5,767 nt of DNA from DATAYF01 sp036272735 (lineage in GTDB: Bacteria; Chloroflexota; Ktedonobacteria; Ktedonobacterales; Ktedonobacteraceae): contig DATAYF010000496.1 in the NCBI GenBank assembly GCA_036272735.1, forward strand, positions 1-5,767, given 5' to 3'. The translations under genes were made by a program, and so were the position numbers. Positions within the stretch are counted from its first letter, which is position 1. Each line of letters starts with the position of its first letter. The notes under the pieces are model-generated. The model saw only the letters and a list, made by a program, of their open reading frames with translations, was not told the origin of the DNA and searched no databases. Of the stretch, positions 5,601 to 5,767 are shown one piece after another.

Positions 5601-5645
5601 TGCAACACGGTGCCATTTGCGGTACGCAAATGGCACCGTGTTGCA
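5601..5645 (-). terminator. Perfect 21-bp inverted repeat with 3-nt loop, probable terminator of the upstream gene
   Basis: The arms 5601-5621 and 5625-5645 are exact reverse complements over 21 bp, with a 3-nt loop (GTA on plus, TAC on minus). The arm begins TGCAACACGGTGCC. It begins 22 nt after the stop of the partial reading frame at 5668-5766, so it is well placed to end that transcript before the pst promoter. The tail after it on the minus strand is only moderately T-rich (TTCTTCC), and no good T-run follows on the plus strand either, so it is not a textbook intrinsic terminator. A REP-like or small mobile palindrome is an alternative. Confidence 0.5.
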
Positions 5646-5667
5646 GATCAGATGCATTGTTTTTCGT

Positions 5668-5766
5668 TTACTGTGACTTCCTGATAAGACCACTGATGGC
5701 AGCAAACTCCGGCAATACACATTTGCACCCATATCCATCACTGATATCGTCGTAGTCCCACCACTG
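5668..5766 (-). CDS. Possible 3' end of an unknown upstream gene, partial
   Basis: From the right edge one minus frame is open for 32 codons and ends in TAA at 5670-5668: it reads QWWDYDDISDGYGCKC then VLPEFAAISGLIRKSQ. I do not recognise it. It is acidic and aromatic at first, with a Cys-x-Cys pair, and ends in a hydrophobic then basic tail, which is plausible for a folded protein's C-terminus. The hairpin placed shortly after its stop supports a gene ending here. Against it: 32 codons without a stop is weak evidence, and a competing frame (from 5741) is also open, though that one runs through the hairpin. Its start lies outside the window. Confidence 0.35.
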   Translation of the reverse strand, partial: QWWDYDDISDGYGCKCVLPEFAAISGLIRKSQ

Positions 5767-5767
5767 G

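Noticed and set aside
5499..5741. An 80-codon minus-strand frame upstream of pstS
   Set aside because: It runs through the 21-bp palindrome and the candidate Pho boxes, has no ribosome site, and its composition (Arg/Ser/His-rich) does not look like a folded protein.

Overview
The window holds most of a high-affinity phosphate uptake (pst) operon on the minus strand, read from high to low coordinates: pstS (4266-5387), pstC (3136-4110), pstA (2234-3139), pstB copy 1 (1403-2155), a 77-residue unknown gene (1113-1346), pstB copy 2 (127-999), and the first codons of a response regulator that runs off the window (1-92). No plus-strand gene is supported. All phosphate-transport assignments rest on clear family motifs.

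Layout: at the right edge (5668-5766) lies a possible 3' end of an unrelated minus-strand gene, followed by a perfect 21-bp-arm hairpin (5601-5645) that probably isolates it from the operon. Then come a candidate Pho-box promoter with TTAA-type repeats on an 11-bp period (5497-5535), a leader with two small hairpins, and pstS. PstS is a lipoprotein that captures phosphate outside the membrane, PstC and PstA form the channel, and the PstB proteins hydrolyse ATP. A hairpin in the 155-nt pstS-pstC gap could separate the level of pstS mRNA from that of the permease genes. pstC and pstA overlap by 4 nt. The response regulator is the expected phosphate-sensing partner (PhoB/PhoP type), but here its reading frame carries an early stop.

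Organism: a bacterium with moderate GC content, strong Shine-Dalgarno sites, TTG and GTG starts, and a lipoprotein PstS with a Thr/Pro-rich linker. A Chloroflexota relative (Ktedonobacteria-like) is my best guess, from general impression and not from any search; an actinobacterial or other Gram-positive-type host is possible.

The least ordinary points are: (1) a 12-nt, nearly self-complementary insertion that brings a stop codon into the response regulator, and whose removal restores a canonical receiver N-terminus; (2) a small gene between two divergent pstB copies whose core resembles the small beta-barrel tail of DDE transposases/integrases; (3) the 21-bp perfect hairpin; (4) the strand-asymmetric hairpin between pstS and pstC. 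I see no CRISPR array, tRNA, rRNA or complete insertion sequence.
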